From positions 1 through 64,000 of IMG/VR virus record IMGVR_UViG_3300029268_002499: a DNA stretch of 64,000 nt; one strand, given 5' to 3'. Numbering within the stretch: position 1 is the stretch's first letter; each line of letters opens with the position of its first letter. The DNA is from a virus. Positions 41,094 to 48,710 of this stretch are shown piece after piece. The translations under genes were made by a program, and so were the position numbers. The notes beneath the pieces were generated by a model. It was not told the origin of the DNA. It did no database searches and saw nothing but the letters and a program-made list of their open reading frames with translations.

Positions 41094-41420
41094 ATGAGAA
41101 TGTGGAATGTTCCGACAAAAATGATGTGTAGACAACATCTATTGGGAGAGCATCTAGAAACACATATGTTTCACTCATCAATTCTTCAAGGTAGAAAGAT
41201 TACAGGATTTATAACAAATGGTCTTGTTGAAACTGACAAGATCAAAGAAAGACATGATGCGCTTGTTGAAGAAATGATTTCTCGAGGGTATAACCATAAG
41301 ACTCCTATGGAAGAAAACAATTTTCCTCAACAAGGTCGGGTTGATATTTCTAAAAACATTAACATATTAATAAATAAATGTGTTAATTGTAAAGAAAGAC
41401 ATATAAGGCTTGTGCAATAA
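41094..41420 (+). CDS. Pyrimidine-dimer glycosylase family protein (DenV-like)
   Basis: 108 aa. MRMWNVPTKMMCRQHLLGEH (1-20), an ILQGRKI turn and ERHDALVEEMISRGYNHKTP (about 53-72) match the T4 endonuclease V-type (Pyr_excise) family that cleaves UV-damaged DNA. The T4 enzyme uses Thr2 as nucleophile after Met removal; here residue 2 is Arg, so the glycosylase mechanism may differ or a DNA-binding role has replaced it. Confidence 0.65.
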   Translation: MRMWNVPTKMMCRQHLLGEHLETHMFHSSILQGRKITGFITNGLVETDKIKERHDALVEEMISRGYNHKTPMEENNFPQQGRVDISKNINILINKCVNCKERHIRLVQ

Positions 41421-41434
41421 GCCTTATTTTTTTT
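41403..41434 (+). terminator. Intrinsic terminator
   Basis: ATAAGGCTT/AAGCCTTAT, 9-bp stem, 7-base loop, followed by TTTTTTTT. Overlaps the end of the DenV-like gene. Confidence 0.85.
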
Positions 41435-41464
41435 ATAAATTTTATTTAAGAAAAGGAGAATAGT

Positions 41465-42058
41465 GTGTATATAATTGATCTTGACCCTATGTTTTTTAAA
41501 CTTTTTAAAAAGGTCGGTGCTTCCTATACTGGAAATATGACACAAGGAGATGATATTTCTGCTCTCCTTTCATTAACAAATGCATTTAGACCAAAAAGAT
41601 TTTTAGAAATTGGTGTAAACCTCGGGCATACCGCAAAACAGATTCTTCAATACTCTCCATTCATTGAAACATATATTGGTGTTGATATTCCCTTTGATCA
41701 AAAAGAAAAAACTTTAGGAGATCAAAGTAAGGAAGTTCCAGAAACCGCAGGAATTGTATGTACAGACAAAAGATTAACAACAATATTAAGACCTTATGGC
41801 GTTAAAAATATAGATCCAGCAGAAATAGGAACATTCGATTTTATTTTTATTGATGGGGATCACTCTGTAGAAGGAATAACTATTGATACCGAATTTTCAG
41901 AAAAAATATTGAATCCTGGGGGAGTAATTGTTTGGCATGATTATGTTTGTTTGCCACTTGTTTCAGCTTATTTAGATCTTTATAATGATACAAAATGTGA
42001 TAATCGTCTTTGGTGGATTAAAGGAACATCTTTAGCATTTAGAATTGGAACATTATAA
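41465..42058 (+). CDS. SAM-dependent methyltransferase (GTG start)
   Basis: 197 aa, GTG after [25 protein letters not shown] (about 42-57) is motif I, IGVDIPF motif II, and [15 protein letters not shown] (about 121-135) the metal/substrate region of class I (Methyltransf_24-like) enzymes. Located before a UDP-sugar decarboxylase, so a sugar O-methyltransferase is plausible. Confidence 0.85.
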   Translation: MYIIDLDPMFFKLFKKVGASYTGNMTQGDDISALLSLTNAFRPKRFLEIGVNLGHTAKQILQYSPFIETYIGVDIPFDQKEKTLGDQSKEVPETAGIVCTDKRLTTILRPYGVKNIDPAEIGTFDFIFIDGDHSVEGITIDTEFSEKILNPGGVIVWHDYVCLPLVSAYLDLYNDTKCDNRLWWIKGTSLAFRIGTL

Positions 42059-42068
42059 GGAGAAATAT

Positions 42069-43019
42069 ATGGGAAAAAGAATTTTGGTAACTGGAGGATG
42101 TGGATTTTTAGGAAGTCATTTGTGTGAAAGATTATTAAATGAAGAGAATGAAGTAATTTGTTTAGATAATTTGATGACAAGTTCAAAGAATAATATTAGA
42201 CATTTATTAGACAATCACTATTTTGAATTTATAAGACATGATGTTACAGTTCCAATAAAATTAGAAGTTGACCAAATATACAATTTAGCTTGTCCTGCTT
42301 CTCCCATTCATTATCAGAAAGACCCAGTTAAAACAATCAGAACATCAGTTATGGGTGCTATAAACATGCTCGATTTAGCTAAAGAAACAGGAGCAAGAAT
42401 CCTTCAAACTTCAACATCAGAAGTATATGGTGATCCTATTGAACATCCCCAAAAAGAAACATATTGGGGGAATGTAAATCCTATTGGAATAAGAAGTTGT
42501 TACGATGAAGGAAAAAGAGTTGCAGAGACTTTGTTTTATGATTATAATAGAAACTGGAATGTTGATATAAGAGTTGTAAGAATATTCAATACTTATGGAC
42601 CAAGAATGCATCCAAATGATGGAAGAGTAGTTTCAAATTTTATTGTCCAGGCTCTAAAAGGAGAAGACCTAACAATTTATGGGGATGGAAAACAAACAAG
42701 ATGTTTTTGTTATGTTTCTGATACTGTTGATGGACTTATAAAAACTATGGAATCAGATTATATTTATCCAATAAATATAGGAAATCCTGATGAAAAGTCT
42801 ATAATATCATTTGCAAACATAATAATAGATTTAATAAATCCAAAACTTAAAATAAGTTGTAAAACACCACTTCCAAAAGATGATCCAATGCAAAGAATGC
42901 CAGATATAGATATTGCAGGAAAAGTTTTAAAATGGAAACCAAGAGTTGATTTAAGAATAGGTTTGAGATTAACAATAGAATATTTTGGAAATAAGTTAAG
43001 TAAAGGAGATATGAATTAA
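42069..43019 (+). CDS. UDP-glucuronate decarboxylase/UDP-xylose synthase-like
   Basis: 316 aa, extended [20 protein letters not shown] (8-24) binds [20 protein letters not shown] (about 66-82), [10 protein letters not shown] (catalytic Ser/Thr) and [11 protein letters not shown] (Tyr and Lys of YxxxK) follow closely the UXS family. Converts UDP-glucuronate to UDP-xylose. RB69-type phages use such an enzyme on the way to arabinosylated DNA. ATG after AAGGAGA. Confidence 0.9.
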   Translation: MGKRILVTGGCGFLGSHLCERLLNEENEVICLDNLMTSSKNNIRHLLDNHYFEFIRHDVTVPIKLEVDQIYNLACPASPIHYQKDPVKTIRTSVMGAINMLDLAKETGARILQTSTSEVYGDPIEHPQKETYWGNVNPIGIRSCYDEGKRVAETLFYDYNRNWNVDIRVVRIFNTYGPRMHPNDGRVVSNFIVQALKGEDLTIYGDGKQTRCFCYVSDTVDGLIKTMESDYIYPINIGNPDEKSIISFANIIIDLINPKLKISCKTPLPKDDPMQRMPDIDIAGKVLKWKPRVDLRIGLRLTIEYFGNKLSKGDMN

Positions 43020-43657
43020 TGTTCCTAAGTTTTAAAAGCAAAGGAATTGCAATAAAATATTTTTCTGATATGTTAAAAAAATATAATGCTGGAGATATAT
43101 TAGATTATGAAGACTTCAAAAAAGTTATGGAAATATTAGAAGTACATCCTTCTTATGAAGAAAAAATATCAGGAGGAGTAAAAAATATATTAATTTTATA
43201 TGATAAATATGGGCATAAGGGATTTAATATTGAGCAAGATAATGGAAATATTTTAAATTTTAGTTTTTATAGATGTATAAATGGAGCTTTAAAGAAAAAG
43301 GAACTATTCATTCAAGCAGCTAGACATTCAATAATGAATGATATAATTACATTTAAAAAAACTTATTTTTCTGAAAATAAAGATACAGAAAATAAAGTTA
43401 TATGCCCAATATCAAAAGACCTTGTTGGGTGGTATGAATGTCATGTAGATCACGAACATCCAAAATTTCATGAAATCGTAAGTATGTTCATTGAACAAAA
43501 AAATATTGATTTAGATAAAGTAGAATATGAAAATATTGTGAATGGGCAAGGAAATACCTTCTCCGACAAAAGATTCGAGAGCGAGTTTGTCGATTTCCAT
43601 AATGATGTTGCTAAATTAAGAATTTTAAAAGCTGAAACTAACATTAAATTAAAATAA
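43019..43657 (+). CDS. DUF3223 (DCL-like) protein with HNH-like Cys/His
   Basis: 212 aa. YNAGDILDYEDFKKVMEIL...HPSYEEKISGGVKNI (about 21-65) matches the DCL/DUF3223 domain; IQAARHSIMNDIITFKKTYF and CPISKDLVGWYECHVDHEHP (about 128-147) resemble the HNH-like tail seen in phage DUF3223 proteins. Putative nuclease. Start overlaps the UXS stop by one base. Confidence 0.7.
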   Translation: MFLSFKSKGIAIKYFSDMLKKYNAGDILDYEDFKKVMEILEVHPSYEEKISGGVKNILILYDKYGHKGFNIEQDNGNILNFSFYRCINGALKKKELFIQAARHSIMNDIITFKKTYFSENKDTENKVICPISKDLVGWYECHVDHEHPKFHEIVSMFIEQKNIDLDKVEYENIVNGQGNTFSDKRFESEFVDFHNDVAKLRILKAETNIKLK

Positions 43658-43668
43658 AGGAGAATTTT

Positions 43669-43863
43669 ATGAAACATTATAAAGAAATTACTGCATATCA
43701 TGTTATTTTTGAAACTGATTTGGAAAAGCTAGACGATAGAGTTAATAACTTAATAAGTAATTGTCTTTGTGAACCAGTTGGTGGATTAAGAATAACGGAT
43801 GATGGATTTTATCAAACACTGATTGAATATGAATGGTTTAGTGAAGAAGAATTTAACAAATAA
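43669..43863 (+). CDS. Hypothetical protein
   Basis: 64 aa, AAAGGAGA site. Mixed alpha/beta with acidic C-terminus. Not recognised. Confidence 0.6.
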   Translation: MKHYKEITAYHVIFETDLEKLDDRVNNLISNCLCEPVGGLRITDDGFYQTLIEYEWFSEEEFNK

Positions 43864-43882
43864 AATTATAAAGGAGAAATTT

Positions 43883-44143
43883 ATGATTACTTACAGTACA
43901 AATGATTTTTTGAAAGCAACCGTTGGAAAAGCGATTAGAAGAGCAAGTTGGGATAAATCACAAAAATTTATTGTAGATGGATTAGAAAAAAATGACAATG
44001 AAGGGGATTCAGTGTATATCTCAGGTAAACTATCTGACCGGGTGTGTCAATTTAGAATGGATACTGCCGATAATGAAGACATATGGGTCTTCTGTAATAC
44101 TGGAAATCCTGTTATATGCACAATGATGGTTAGTAAGGATTAA
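43883..44143 (+). CDS. Hypothetical protein
   Basis: 86 aa; ATG after AAAGGAGAA chosen over an earlier in-frame ATG at 43823 that lies within the previous gene. Contains AIRRASWDKSQKF, otherwise unassigned. Confidence 0.65.
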   Translation: MITYSTNDFLKATVGKAIRRASWDKSQKFIVDGLEKNDNEGDSVYISGKLSDRVCQFRMDTADNEDIWVFCNTGNPVICTMMVSKD

Positions 44144-44170
44144 TAAAATAATTGCTAAAAAGGAAATAAT

Positions 44171-45100
44171 ATGTCAAGAATAATATTCGTACCTCAGTTT
44201 CCAACACCTTTAAGATATCAAGAGTTTTTTTTCACTGAAATTCCTAATGAGTTATCGAAACATTATGACGAAGTTATTGTTTTAGGAAAAGGTGTTGCTC
44301 CTAGAGATGGTGTTGAATATGACAAGAAATTATTCTCACCAATAGATACAGCTTGTCAAGTCGAAATTTATCAGATGAGAGAGTATATGGCTCTAAAGTT
44401 GAAGGGTGATGATACTCTGCTGCATATGGATCTTTCATTCCCGGGACTTTTTCATAATATTCTTTATCATAAAAGACCAATGAACTGTTATTGTTATTGT
44501 CATGCTACAAGTCTTAATACTGGTGATTTATTTGAATGGGATAGAAATAGCAAATGGCATACAGAATTAGGTAATTCAAAACTTTATGACAGAATTTTTG
44601 TTGGAAGTAAATATCACGCAGATAAATTAAGATTAGCTAATACAGAAGTTGTTGGATTACCTATTCCTCCATTTCCAACTTTTAAAGAAGAAAAGATATA
44701 TGACATTATTTCAGTTGCCAGACCTAATCCTCAAAAAGTTGATGCTGAATTAGAGAATCATGTTAAAAAATTATTTGGTCCTATTGTAAGAAAAGAATGC
44801 AAAACATGGGAAGAATATTATAAGTTTTTATCTAGTGCAAAAATATTACTCATAAGTTCAATTGAGGATACATTCAATTATTCAATAATGGAAGCAATTT
44901 TAAACAATACAATTGTTCTTGCTCCAAACAGATGTTCATACCCAGAATTATTACCTAGTGAATATATTTATTATGATAGAACCAATTTAGATCTTAAAAT
45001 AAAATACTATTTAAATAATTATAAACTTGTTCCTGAACTTTTGTGTTTAGACATGTGTAAAAACTTTTACAATAATATTTCTAATATAATTAAGCAATAA
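44171..45100 (+). CDS. GT-B glycosyltransferase
   Basis: 309 aa. Two Rossmann-like halves; the C-terminal half has DIISVARPNPQKVDAELE (about 176-193), SSIEDTFNYSIMEAI (about 236-250) and LAPNRCSYPELLP, the E-x7-E region where GT4/GT1 enzymes bind the sugar nucleotide. It could attach a sugar made by the neighbouring UXS/heptose enzymes to DNA or virion protein. No membrane segment. Confidence 0.75.
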   Translation: MSRIIFVPQFPTPLRYQEFFFTEIPNELSKHYDEVIVLGKGVAPRDGVEYDKKLFSPIDTACQVEIYQMREYMALKLKGDDTLLHMDLSFPGLFHNILYHKRPMNCYCYCHATSLNTGDLFEWDRNSKWHTELGNSKLYDRIFVGSKYHADKLRLANTEVVGLPIPPFPTFKEEKIYDIISVARPNPQKVDAELENHVKKLFGPIVRKECKTWEEYYKFLSSAKILLISSIEDTFNYSIMEAILNNTIVLAPNRCSYPELLPSEYIYYDRTNLDLKIKYYLNNYKLVPELLCLDMCKNFYNNISNIIKQ

Positions 45101-45106
45101 AAAAAG

Positions 45107-45122
45107 GGCTTCTTTCGAAGCC
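45107..45122. terminator. Bidirectional terminator
   Basis: GGCTTC-TTTC-GAAGCC with A-run on the left and TCTTTT on the right, between the convergent GT (+) and 45143 (-) genes. Works for both strands. Confidence 0.8.
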
Positions 45123-45142
45123 TCTTTTGAACGACTTAAACT

Positions 45143-45418
45143 TTAAGCCTCCGGTTTCGGTTCCAGTTCCGGAGCAGCTTGTGATTTAAGCCTTACCACG
45201 GTATACGTCTTGTTTGCAGCGAGAGATAGTTCCGCTTCTTTGTTATCCCACGGAGTCAACTTCTTCTCAATTTTAAAAGAATTTTCTTTCCGCTTCAGAT
45301 ACAATACTGCTGCCTTGTCCACGCGCATCGTCAACAGCGACTTTGCAACTGTATCTTCAAAGATCTTCCTCTGCTCAAGTTCGTAAATCTTTTGTGTTTT
45401 CGTTTTGAATATTGCCAT
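45143..45418 (-). CDS. Hypothetical protein
   Basis: 91 aa, ATG set by AAGGAGG; an upstream in-frame extension to 45469 lacks a site. More GC-rich than neighbours, with Pro/Glu C-terminus (APELEPKPEA). Not recognised. Own promoter motif at 45486. Confidence 0.65.
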   Translation of the reverse strand: MAIFKTKTQKIYELEQRKIFEDTVAKSLLTMRVDKAAVLYLKRKENSFKIEKKLTPWDNKEAELSLAANKTYTVVRLKSQAAPELEPKPEA

Positions 45419-45485
45419 TTTATTCCTCCTTCTATCGTTGTTTTTTTTTGAAAGATAAAGATATGGCAATCCTCATTCTTTCATA

Positions 45486-45499
45486 AATCAATATATATA
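45486..45499 (-). promoter_or_regulatory. Promoter motif, variant (TATATATATTGATT on the - strand)
   Basis: One-base variant of the 14-mer, 68 bases upstream of the (-) gene at 45418. Confidence 0.55.
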
Positions 45500-45573
45500 A
45501 CGTTGTTTGTTTTAAATGGAAAGGAATATTATATTCCTATTATTATATATGTAGCAAATTTCAGCAAATAAAA

Positions 45574-45593
45574 AATGGGCATTTCTGCCCATT
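45574..45593 (-). terminator. Intrinsic terminator
   Basis: AATGGGCA-TTTC-TGCCCATT; on the (-) strand followed by a T-run. Ends the gene at 45598-45843. Confidence 0.75.
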
Positions 45594-45597
45594 CTAC

Positions 45598-45843
45598 TTA
45601 TAGTTCTGTTGTAACCTTTTTAGGTTCTTTCCATAATAGCTCAAACCAAACTTGAGACACAATTGTCACCAAAATAGTATACCCCAAAAAGTACCACTTG
45701 TATTTGCTTGCAATTCTAAACCAGAATGTGATGAACCTGGGGAGCCACTTTATAGCTGCAATTTTTCCATTTAGATCCCAAATATTAGATAGTGCCGCTC
45801 CCACTATACCGATGATACCACTAATTCTTAAAAACCAAATCAT
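45598..45843 (-). CDS. Small two-pass membrane protein
   Basis: 81 aa, ATG after AAGGAGA. Helices at about 1-20 (MIWFLRISGIIGIVGAALSN) and 47-66 (WYFLGYTILVTIVSQVWFEL), basic tail. Size and topology fit a holin or antiholin, but this is only size-based. Own promoter and terminator. Confidence 0.65.
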   Translation of the reverse strand: MIWFLRISGIIGIVGAALSNIWDLNGKIAAIKWLPRFITFWFRIASKYKWYFLGYTILVTIVSQVWFELLWKEPKKVTTEL

Positions 45844-45879
45844 GTCGTTGGTCTCCTTCACTGTTTTATTTTGTTCATC

Positions 45880-45893
45880 AATTAATATATATA
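45880..45893 (-). promoter_or_regulatory. Phage promoter motif (- strand)
   Basis: Exact TATATATATTAATT on the (-) strand, followed by GATGAAC, 37 bases before the gene at 45843. Confidence 0.6.
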
Positions 45894-45913
45894 ATAAACT
45901 TAGAAATAAAAAA

Positions 45914-45929
45914 GGGGCATCACTGCCCC
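45914..45929 (-). terminator. Intrinsic terminator
   Basis: GGGGCA-TCAC-TGCCCC with a T-run on the (-) strand (A-run at 45907-45913). Ends the 24-residue gene. Confidence 0.7.
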
Positions 45930-45937
45930 CTGCGGTA

Positions 45938-46012
45938 TTACTTCTTAAATTTAAAAAATACTGCACCACCGATTGCTCCGAGAACTAATGTAACAATAAG
46001 AAGTTTTTTCAT
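45938..46012 (-). CDS. 24-residue membrane peptide
   Basis: MKKLLIVTLVLGAIGGAVFF then KFKK: one helix flanked by Lys. AAGGAGG ribosome site, own promoter motif (46042) and terminator. Resembles small membrane toxins or holin-like peptides in size; function unknown. Confidence 0.6.
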   Translation of the reverse strand: MKKLLIVTLVLGAIGGAVFFKFKK

Positions 46013-46041
46013 GGCGTATCCTCCTTTTTCTTATTTGTATC

Positions 46042-46055
46042 AATTAATATATATA
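46042..46055 (-). promoter_or_regulatory. Phage promoter motif (- strand)
   Basis: Exact copy 30 bases before the ATG of the 24-residue peptide; forms a divergent pair with the (+) copy at 46086. Confidence 0.6.
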
Positions 46056-46085
46056 GAAAAAATTTTAATTAAAAACACGTCTTAC

Positions 46086-46099
46086 TATATATATTAATT
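46086..46099 (+). promoter_or_regulatory. Phage promoter motif
   Basis: Exact copy 53 bases before the ATG at 46152, followed by CTTGAATCAAGAG. Confidence 0.6.
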
Positions 46100-46151
46100 C
46101 TTGAATCAAGAGAAACATATTATTTATTTAAATCAAAAAGGAGGAGAAAGA

Positions 46152-46952
46152 ATGGAAAAGTTACTTGATGAGTTAATTGAGTTGCTTTCCAAAAACAAAG
46201 ACGGCTTGAGCATTCAAGTCATTTCATCATTGTTAAACCAACAGTGTTCGACAATAAAAAATTTAATTTGGAAGGTAAATGATCTGTCGGAAAAGGAAAT
46301 CTTCAAAGAAATAAAACTTAGAGGATTTCAAAATTTTTCTCTTGTATCATTAGATTTAGATGTTATAAAAGAAAAATTCAAAAAATTCGAACGTTGTATG
46401 GATTCGTACGAATTTTTGATTTTGAAATGTCTTAGAGTTTTCGATGAAGATGGTGCCCCATTGTGGCAACTTGAAAAAGAATTACATCAAGAAGGATTAT
46501 CAGCCGTCTGCATTCAAATGTTTTTGAAAAAAATTAAAGAATCAGCAGCAGGGATCTTCATCGAATATTCTCAAACGAAATGGAAAATATTGGATGACAC
46601 TACATCAATTGCTGAGATCATTGCATTATATGGGGCTCCTACAAAACCAGCATTGATGGAACCAGAACACAAAATAGATGATATAGCGAACCACGTTTTT
46701 GTAACAACATGCAGGGAATTGGCTGCAACAGTTGATACATACTACAAGAATAACGATGTTCAAGTATTTGAGTCAAAGGATTATTTCGTAAGCATATCAA
46801 AAAAAGGTAAAAATCCATTTGATGAGAAGACAACACAAGGTATATTGGTATTTGCGAGAGATATCGCAAGAGCGCTAGAAGACATTAGATGGAATGGTGG
46901 AGGGTGGAAACAACTTGAAAATCTATCAACAACAATCCAAAAGGAGGATTAA
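46152..46952 (+). CDS. Hypothetical protein
   Basis: 266 aa, ATG after AAGGAGGAG. Two helix-turn-helix-like regions (ISSLLNQQCSTIKNLIWKV about 23-41; WQLEKELHQEGLSAVCIQMF about 114-133) suggest DNA or RNA binding. First of three (+) genes with no recognised family. Confidence 0.65.
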   Translation: MEKLLDELIELLSKNKDGLSIQVISSLLNQQCSTIKNLIWKVNDLSEKEIFKEIKLRGFQNFSLVSLDLDVIKEKFKKFERCMDSYEFLILKCLRVFDEDGAPLWQLEKELHQEGLSAVCIQMFLKKIKESAAGIFIEYSQTKWKILDDTTSIAEIIALYGAPTKPALMEPEHKIDDIANHVFVTTCRELAATVDTYYKNNDVQVFESKDYFVSISKKGKNPFDEKTTQGILVFARDIARALEDIRWNGGGWKQLENLSTTIQKED

Positions 46953-47654
46953 GTGAGAACAAAAAAATCAATAGTCAAGAATAATGGAGAAAAAGTGAAA
47001 AACTTTAGAACCACAACGGACATCTTCAGAAAGATCATAGTGTTTCTACTAAGTCAAAAAACGGTTGAATCAGCAGAGATTTTTGAATCTGTTGGAGACA
47101 ACGAGAAATCAGCAGGAGCAATGTTGAATTTGATGGTTAAGTTTATTCCGGAGTTTATTAAGGTTGAAAAAATATCGAGTAGAAAAAATATATACACTTT
47201 GACTCCTGCTGGGCATCAAACTGATATTGAAGAAATGAGGGAGGTATACAGAAAGAGAAAATACGATTATAAGTTTAGTCGCAAAGGTAAACTCCCATCA
47301 TTGTTGAAAAGAATTACCCCTGCTCCTGGGATCTTTGTTAAAAATTCTGAAACAAACGCAGAAAAAGAAATAGAAAAAATTTCTACGGAAAAAGCTTCAG
47401 AAAGAATGGTTCTTTCGTATTTGAAAGAAATATTTGAAACAAAACCTGAAATTCTTTCAGAAACTTCTCAGGAAGAGGAATTCTCCATAGCCAGAAACTC
47501 CGATACGATGGTCTTGGGGTACCTTCAGAAACTTCTTGAAAGCTACAAGAAAAAAGAGATGTTGGAGATTTCTATCAAACCTGGAAATAGGGAAAAAATT
47601 TATTTCCTTAGAACAAAGGAAGGAAATAAATTAACCATCTCTTTTGGCGAATAG
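46953..47654 (+). CDS. Hypothetical protein, winged-helix-like (GTG start)
   Basis: 233 aa, GTG overlapping AAAAGGAGGATTAA. VFLLSQKTVESAEIFESVGD (about 30-49), LNLMVKFIPEFIKV and a wing-like NIYTLTPAGH fit a winged helix of MarR/ArsR type at the N-terminus. The C-terminus is charged. Possible regulator paired with the gene at 46152. Confidence 0.6.
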   Translation: MRTKKSIVKNNGEKVKNFRTTTDIFRKIIVFLLSQKTVESAEIFESVGDNEKSAGAMLNLMVKFIPEFIKVEKISSRKNIYTLTPAGHQTDIEEMREVYRKRKYDYKFSRKGKLPSLLKRITPAPGIFVKNSETNAEKEIEKISTEKASERMVLSYLKEIFETKPEILSETSQEEEFSIARNSDTMVLGYLQKLLESYKKKEMLEISIKPGNREKIYFLRTKEGNKLTISFGE

Positions 47655-47704
47655 AAAAGGAGGCCCACAAAAATAATAAAAAATAAGGGAGGTGAGTACA
47701 TTGT

Positions 47705-47863
47705 ATGACTATGGATAAAGTTTCTAAAAGAAACAAGAAAAAATTTACAAAGAAACAAATCGAAGCAATGAAAGAAGAAACCATAAAACAGAAAAACAAC
47801 AATATTAATAGCACTCCTAAAGGTGCTGTTTCAGATCCTAACATTGTTATAAAAAATATGTAA
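47705..47863 (+). CDS. Small basic hypothetical protein
   Basis: 52 aa, ATG after GGGAGGTGA. Lys-rich (SKRNKKKFTKKQ). Followed by a long non-coding stretch with hairpins. Confidence 0.55.
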   Translation: MTMDKVSKRNKKKFTKKQIEAMKEETIKQKNNNINSTPKGAVSDPNIVIKNM

Positions 47864-47879
47864 GAGGGGTTACTAGGCT

Positions 47880-48086
47880 GCATCCATGTCATAAGGCAAC
47901 ATGGATGCCAAAACCATTTTCATATGCAAAAGGATCTATATGGTGCATGAACATTATGTAACGATGGTTCCATTGGTAATAACAAAACAATTTGGCCGAA
48001 ACATATTTTCAAAAGGATACCTGATAAACTTCAAAATAATAATACCGTGAGAATTTCTAAGCGAGACTGGTAAACCAGTCCACTCG
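47880..48086 (+). other. Non-coding stretch with strong hairpins
   Basis: The 325 bases between 47863 and 48189 hold no gene. GCATCCATGT/ACATGGATGC (47880-47889/47899-47908, 10 bp) and GACTGG-TAAA-CCAGTC (48065-48080), the latter inside a GCGAG...CTCGG frame, stand out, with a TATATATATTGATT promoter at 48142 near the end. May be an untranslated RNA or a leader; no known family. Confidence 0.4.
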
Positions 48087-48141
48087 GAAACTTTTCTCTG
48101 CTCATTTTTTTGTAAAATATTTCAGTTTATAATAATCCTAT

Positions 48142-48155
48142 TATATATATTGATT
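48142..48155 (+). promoter_or_regulatory. Promoter motif, variant TATATATATTGATT
   Basis: One-base variant, followed by GATGAACAAAT, 34 bases before the ATG at 48189. Confidence 0.55.
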
Positions 48156-48188
48156 GATGAACAAATAAAAAATAATAGGAGAAATAAT

Positions 48189-48620
48189 ATGGGATTAATA
48201 TCAAAATCACTGGAAGGTATAGGGTTTGTACTTTATGCAGCAAAGTGTAATATAGCTGATAGTTTAAAAACGCCTGAGCAAAAACGTGCGGAAAAGGAAG
48301 CTTCTGATGCGTACTGGGCAGAGTATAAACTTCGGCAAAGTATGGAGCAGAGTAAGAGGGAAGAAAGAGAAGAATTGAGTCTAAAACAAGCAGAAATTGA
48401 AAAATCTAGAGAACAGATCAGAGAGACAGATCGACAAGACTTACTTAGAAAAATGGAAGTCTTGAATAAAAAGGTTGAACTTGTGAAGAGGGATGAGATA
48501 AGAGAAAAGGAAGAAGAGAAAAAAGAATTTGCAAGAATCATGGAAAAAACCTTCGGAAATAACTACAAAGATCTACCATGGATCAAAGAAATGGCAATCA
48601 AAAAAGGGATCTCCCTTTAA
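48189..48620 (+). CDS. Coiled-coil protein
   Basis: 143 aa, ATG after AGGAG. Short N-terminal hydrophobic region (about 1-25), then an unbroken charged helix (about 45-120, EELSLKQAEIEKSREQIRE). Typical filamentous or scaffolding shape; not recognised. Confidence 0.65.
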   Translation: MGLISKSLEGIGFVLYAAKCNIADSLKTPEQKRAEKEASDAYWAEYKLRQSMEQSKREEREELSLKQAEIEKSREQIRETDRQDLLRKMEVLNKKVELVKRDEIREKEEEKKEFARIMEKTFGNNYKDLPWIKEMAIKKGISL

Positions 48621-48624
48621 GATG

Positions 48625-48649
48625 AAGGAGAGTAATCTCTCCTTTTTTA
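48625..48649 (+). terminator. Intrinsic terminator
   Basis: AAGGAGAG-TAAT-CTCTCCTT, 8 bp, followed by TTTTTAT. Confidence 0.85.
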
Positions 48650-48662
48650 TAGTTTTTTTTGC

Positions 48663-48693
48663 AAAAAAAAAGGGAGAGCTAAAATGCTCTCCC
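48663..48693 (-). terminator. Intrinsic terminator for the sheath operon
   Basis: GGGAGAGC/GCTCTCCC, 8 bp, 6-base loop; on the (-) strand it is followed by a nine-T run. Ends the (-) structural operon 48711-52420. Confidence 0.85.
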
Positions 48694-48710
48694 CAAAGAT
48701 AAAAAGGAGG

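Noticed and set aside
45598-45843. Calling the 81-aa membrane protein a holin
   Set aside because: Size and two helices fit, but the endolysin is 8 kb away and nothing else supports it.
47864-48188. tRNA or tmRNA in the hairpin-rich gap
   Set aside because: No acceptor-anticodon-T-arm order was found; the hairpins alone do not make a tRNA.
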